Positions 51,843 to 52,525 of a DNA stretch of 52,525 nucleotides are shown in pieces. Made by a program: the position numbers and the translations under genes. Below the pieces are notes generated by a model. That model did not search any database. It was given only the letters and a program-made list of their open reading frames with translations, and had not been told where the DNA came from. The stretch is from contig CALBSE010000016.1 of assembly GCA_937927725.1 (NCBI GenBank), positions 1 through 52,525 on the forward strand. The letters run 5' to 3'. Source of the DNA: an uncultured Actinomycetes bacterium (lineage in GTDB: Bacteria; Actinomycetota; Acidimicrobiia; Acidimicrobiales; Acidimicrobilacustridaceae). The stretch's first letter is position 1, and each line of letters starts with the position of its first letter.

Positions 51843-52336
51843 CGACCGAACTCGAAGCGACGAAGCGTTCCTTACATTCGATCCTCGAGACAGCATTGGC
51901 GACGTGTTCGCTTTTTCTCTTGGTCCTCGGAGACGTTCTTGCGTTGAATCAGATCGCGACCCAGTCAGCCACCGACGCGATTCTCCAAATCGTCGTCTTT
52001 GCAATCGGCGGAGCGGGACTCGTCGAATTTCTGCGCCGCGCACTTTGTTTTCGCACCGCAGGCGCCCGTTGGACTGCGATCATTCCCGGAACATTGAGCC
52101 TCGCTGCATTCGGCGCATGGCGCGCACAGGTCCCCGTTGGCTGGTTCGTCATCATCACTCTCGCCGCCACTGCCTTCCTCGCTGTTCTCACCATTCGTTC
52201 CCTATGGGGTTCCGAGAATGACGAAGGCTCAGAGGCAATCCAACTCATTGGGCTCGTGTGCCTTGCTCAGACAATCGTCTTTGTCTACGTCGCTGCGCTC
52301 GCAGCGATCGACGCCGGGTCAACCCTTTTTGGCTGA
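51839..52336 (+). CDS. Small membrane protein coupled to murT-gatD
   Basis: 165 residues from the ATG at 51839 (ATGA overlap with gatD). It has five hydrophobic segments (about 15-37, 47-63, 77-94, 98-120, 136-158) with an acidic loop SENDEGSEA. I do not recognise a family. Tight coupling to the lipid II amidation genes suggests an envelope role, but operon position is the only evidence. Confidence 0.65.
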   Translation: MTTELEATKRSLHSILETALATCSLFLLVLGDVLALNQIATQSATDAILQIVVFAIGGAGLVEFLRRALCFRTAGARWTAIIPGTLSLAAFGAWRAQVPVGWFVIITLAATAFLAVLTIRSLWGSENDEGSEAIQLIGLVCLAQTIVFVYVAALAAIDAGSTLFG

Positions 52337-52391
52337 GCCACACGCCGATCTGAATTTCCGTCTGGTCGGGCGCGAACGCCAGAGAACGCCC

Positions 52392-52397
52392 TATCGT
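52392..52397 (+). promoter_or_regulatory. -10 box TATCGT of a leaderless promoter
   Basis: TATCGT ends 6 nt before the ATG at 52404; no Shine-Dalgarno box. Confidence 0.5.
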
Positions 52398-52403
52398 GTC
52401 GCC

Positions 52404-52525
52404 ATGACACTCAACGTTGGAGACACCATCCCTTCCGTCGATCTCTTCGTCATGGGCGCAGCCGGACCTGAAAAGGTCAACACCGCCGATGTCCTCGGAT
52501 CAGGAAAAGTTGTTCTATTCGCCGT
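52404..52525 (+). CDS. Peroxiredoxin (Prx5-like), N-terminal fragment cut by window end
   Basis: The first 40 residues are visible: MTLNVGDTIPSVDLFVMG and later GKVVLFAV, the opening of a thioredoxin-fold Prx5/AhpE-like peroxiredoxin (a PGAFTPTC-type active site would be expected just past the edge). The peroxidatic Cys is not in the window, so the family call is tentative. Confidence 0.7.
   Translation, partial: MTLNVGDTIPSVDLFVMGAAGPEKVNTADVLGSGKVVLFA

Noticed and set aside
1..52525. CRISPR arrays, tRNA/rRNA genes, insertion sequences, prophage
   Set aside because: No spaced repeats, no tRNA-like cloverleaf or TTCRANY pattern I could support in the gaps, and no transposase, integrase or phage protein among the frames.

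Overview
The window reads as a gene-dense stretch of chromosome from a moderately high-GC actinobacterium. I favour Actinomycetota outside the classical Streptomyces/Mycobacterium groups, perhaps Acidimicrobiia; this is inference. The reasons are a MurT/GatD lipid II amidation pair, a DUF3097 protein, an SCO2322-type transcobalamin-like protein beside an ECF transporter, a DXS (MEP pathway) gene, TANNNT -10 boxes placed 6-9 nt before start codons (leaderless mRNAs), and 17 stop/start overlaps of the ATGA/GTGA type. I see no rRNA, tRNA, CRISPR array, insertion sequence or prophage.

Layout. 1-2701 (minus): the TldD/PmbA peptidase pair, PmbA cut by the left edge. 2844-5957 (plus): a flippase-like membrane protein and dxs. 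5977-15211: a catabolic-looking block with an amidohydrolase; an SDR coupled to a dihydrodipicolinate-synthase-like protein that has lost its catalytic residues; a patatin-MarR-acyl-CoA ligase operon; and a three-gene operon of a double-DUF35 protein plus two thiolase-fold proteins lacking the thiolase catalytic residues. 15385-17421 (minus): an Nfu-type Fe-S scaffold and a PIG-V-like glycosyltransferase. 17529-23266 (plus): an ABC-F ATPase, a two-gene ABC exporter, DUF3097 and a crotonase. 23276-28120: an ApbE/ferric-reductase-like membrane operon led by two low-complexity exported proteins, divergent from an OmpR/HK two-component system. 28209-34013: a tandem Usp protein, a tyrosine phosphatase, an orphan ParA with a small anchored acidic protein, Bcp peroxiredoxin, QueC and a carboxylesterase.

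34121-38743 (plus): a UbiB/ABC1 kinase-like gene translationally coupled to bioA-bioF-bioD. 38858-39706 (plus): a helix-turn-helix protein fused to a CarH-like cobalamin-binding module. 39714-45400 (minus): a cobalamin riboswitch followed by a transcobalamin-like anchored protein, ECF-T, a fused double ECF ATPase, ECF-S and a D-2-hydroxyacid dehydrogenase. This is very likely a vitamin B12 (or corrinoid) uptake operon. The B12 transporter, its riboswitch and a B12-reading regulator within about 7 kb form the most coherent system in the window. 45496-52525: a DUF2236/MpaB-type oxygenase, an SDR lacking the catalytic tyrosine, a low-molecular-weight phosphatase, a large GT-C-like membrane protein, murT-gatD plus a small membrane protein, and the start of a Prx5-like peroxiredoxin.

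Family names come from motifs and memory of the families; no search was run. Start codons were chosen from Shine-Dalgarno boxes, leaderless promoter spacing and 4-base overlaps.
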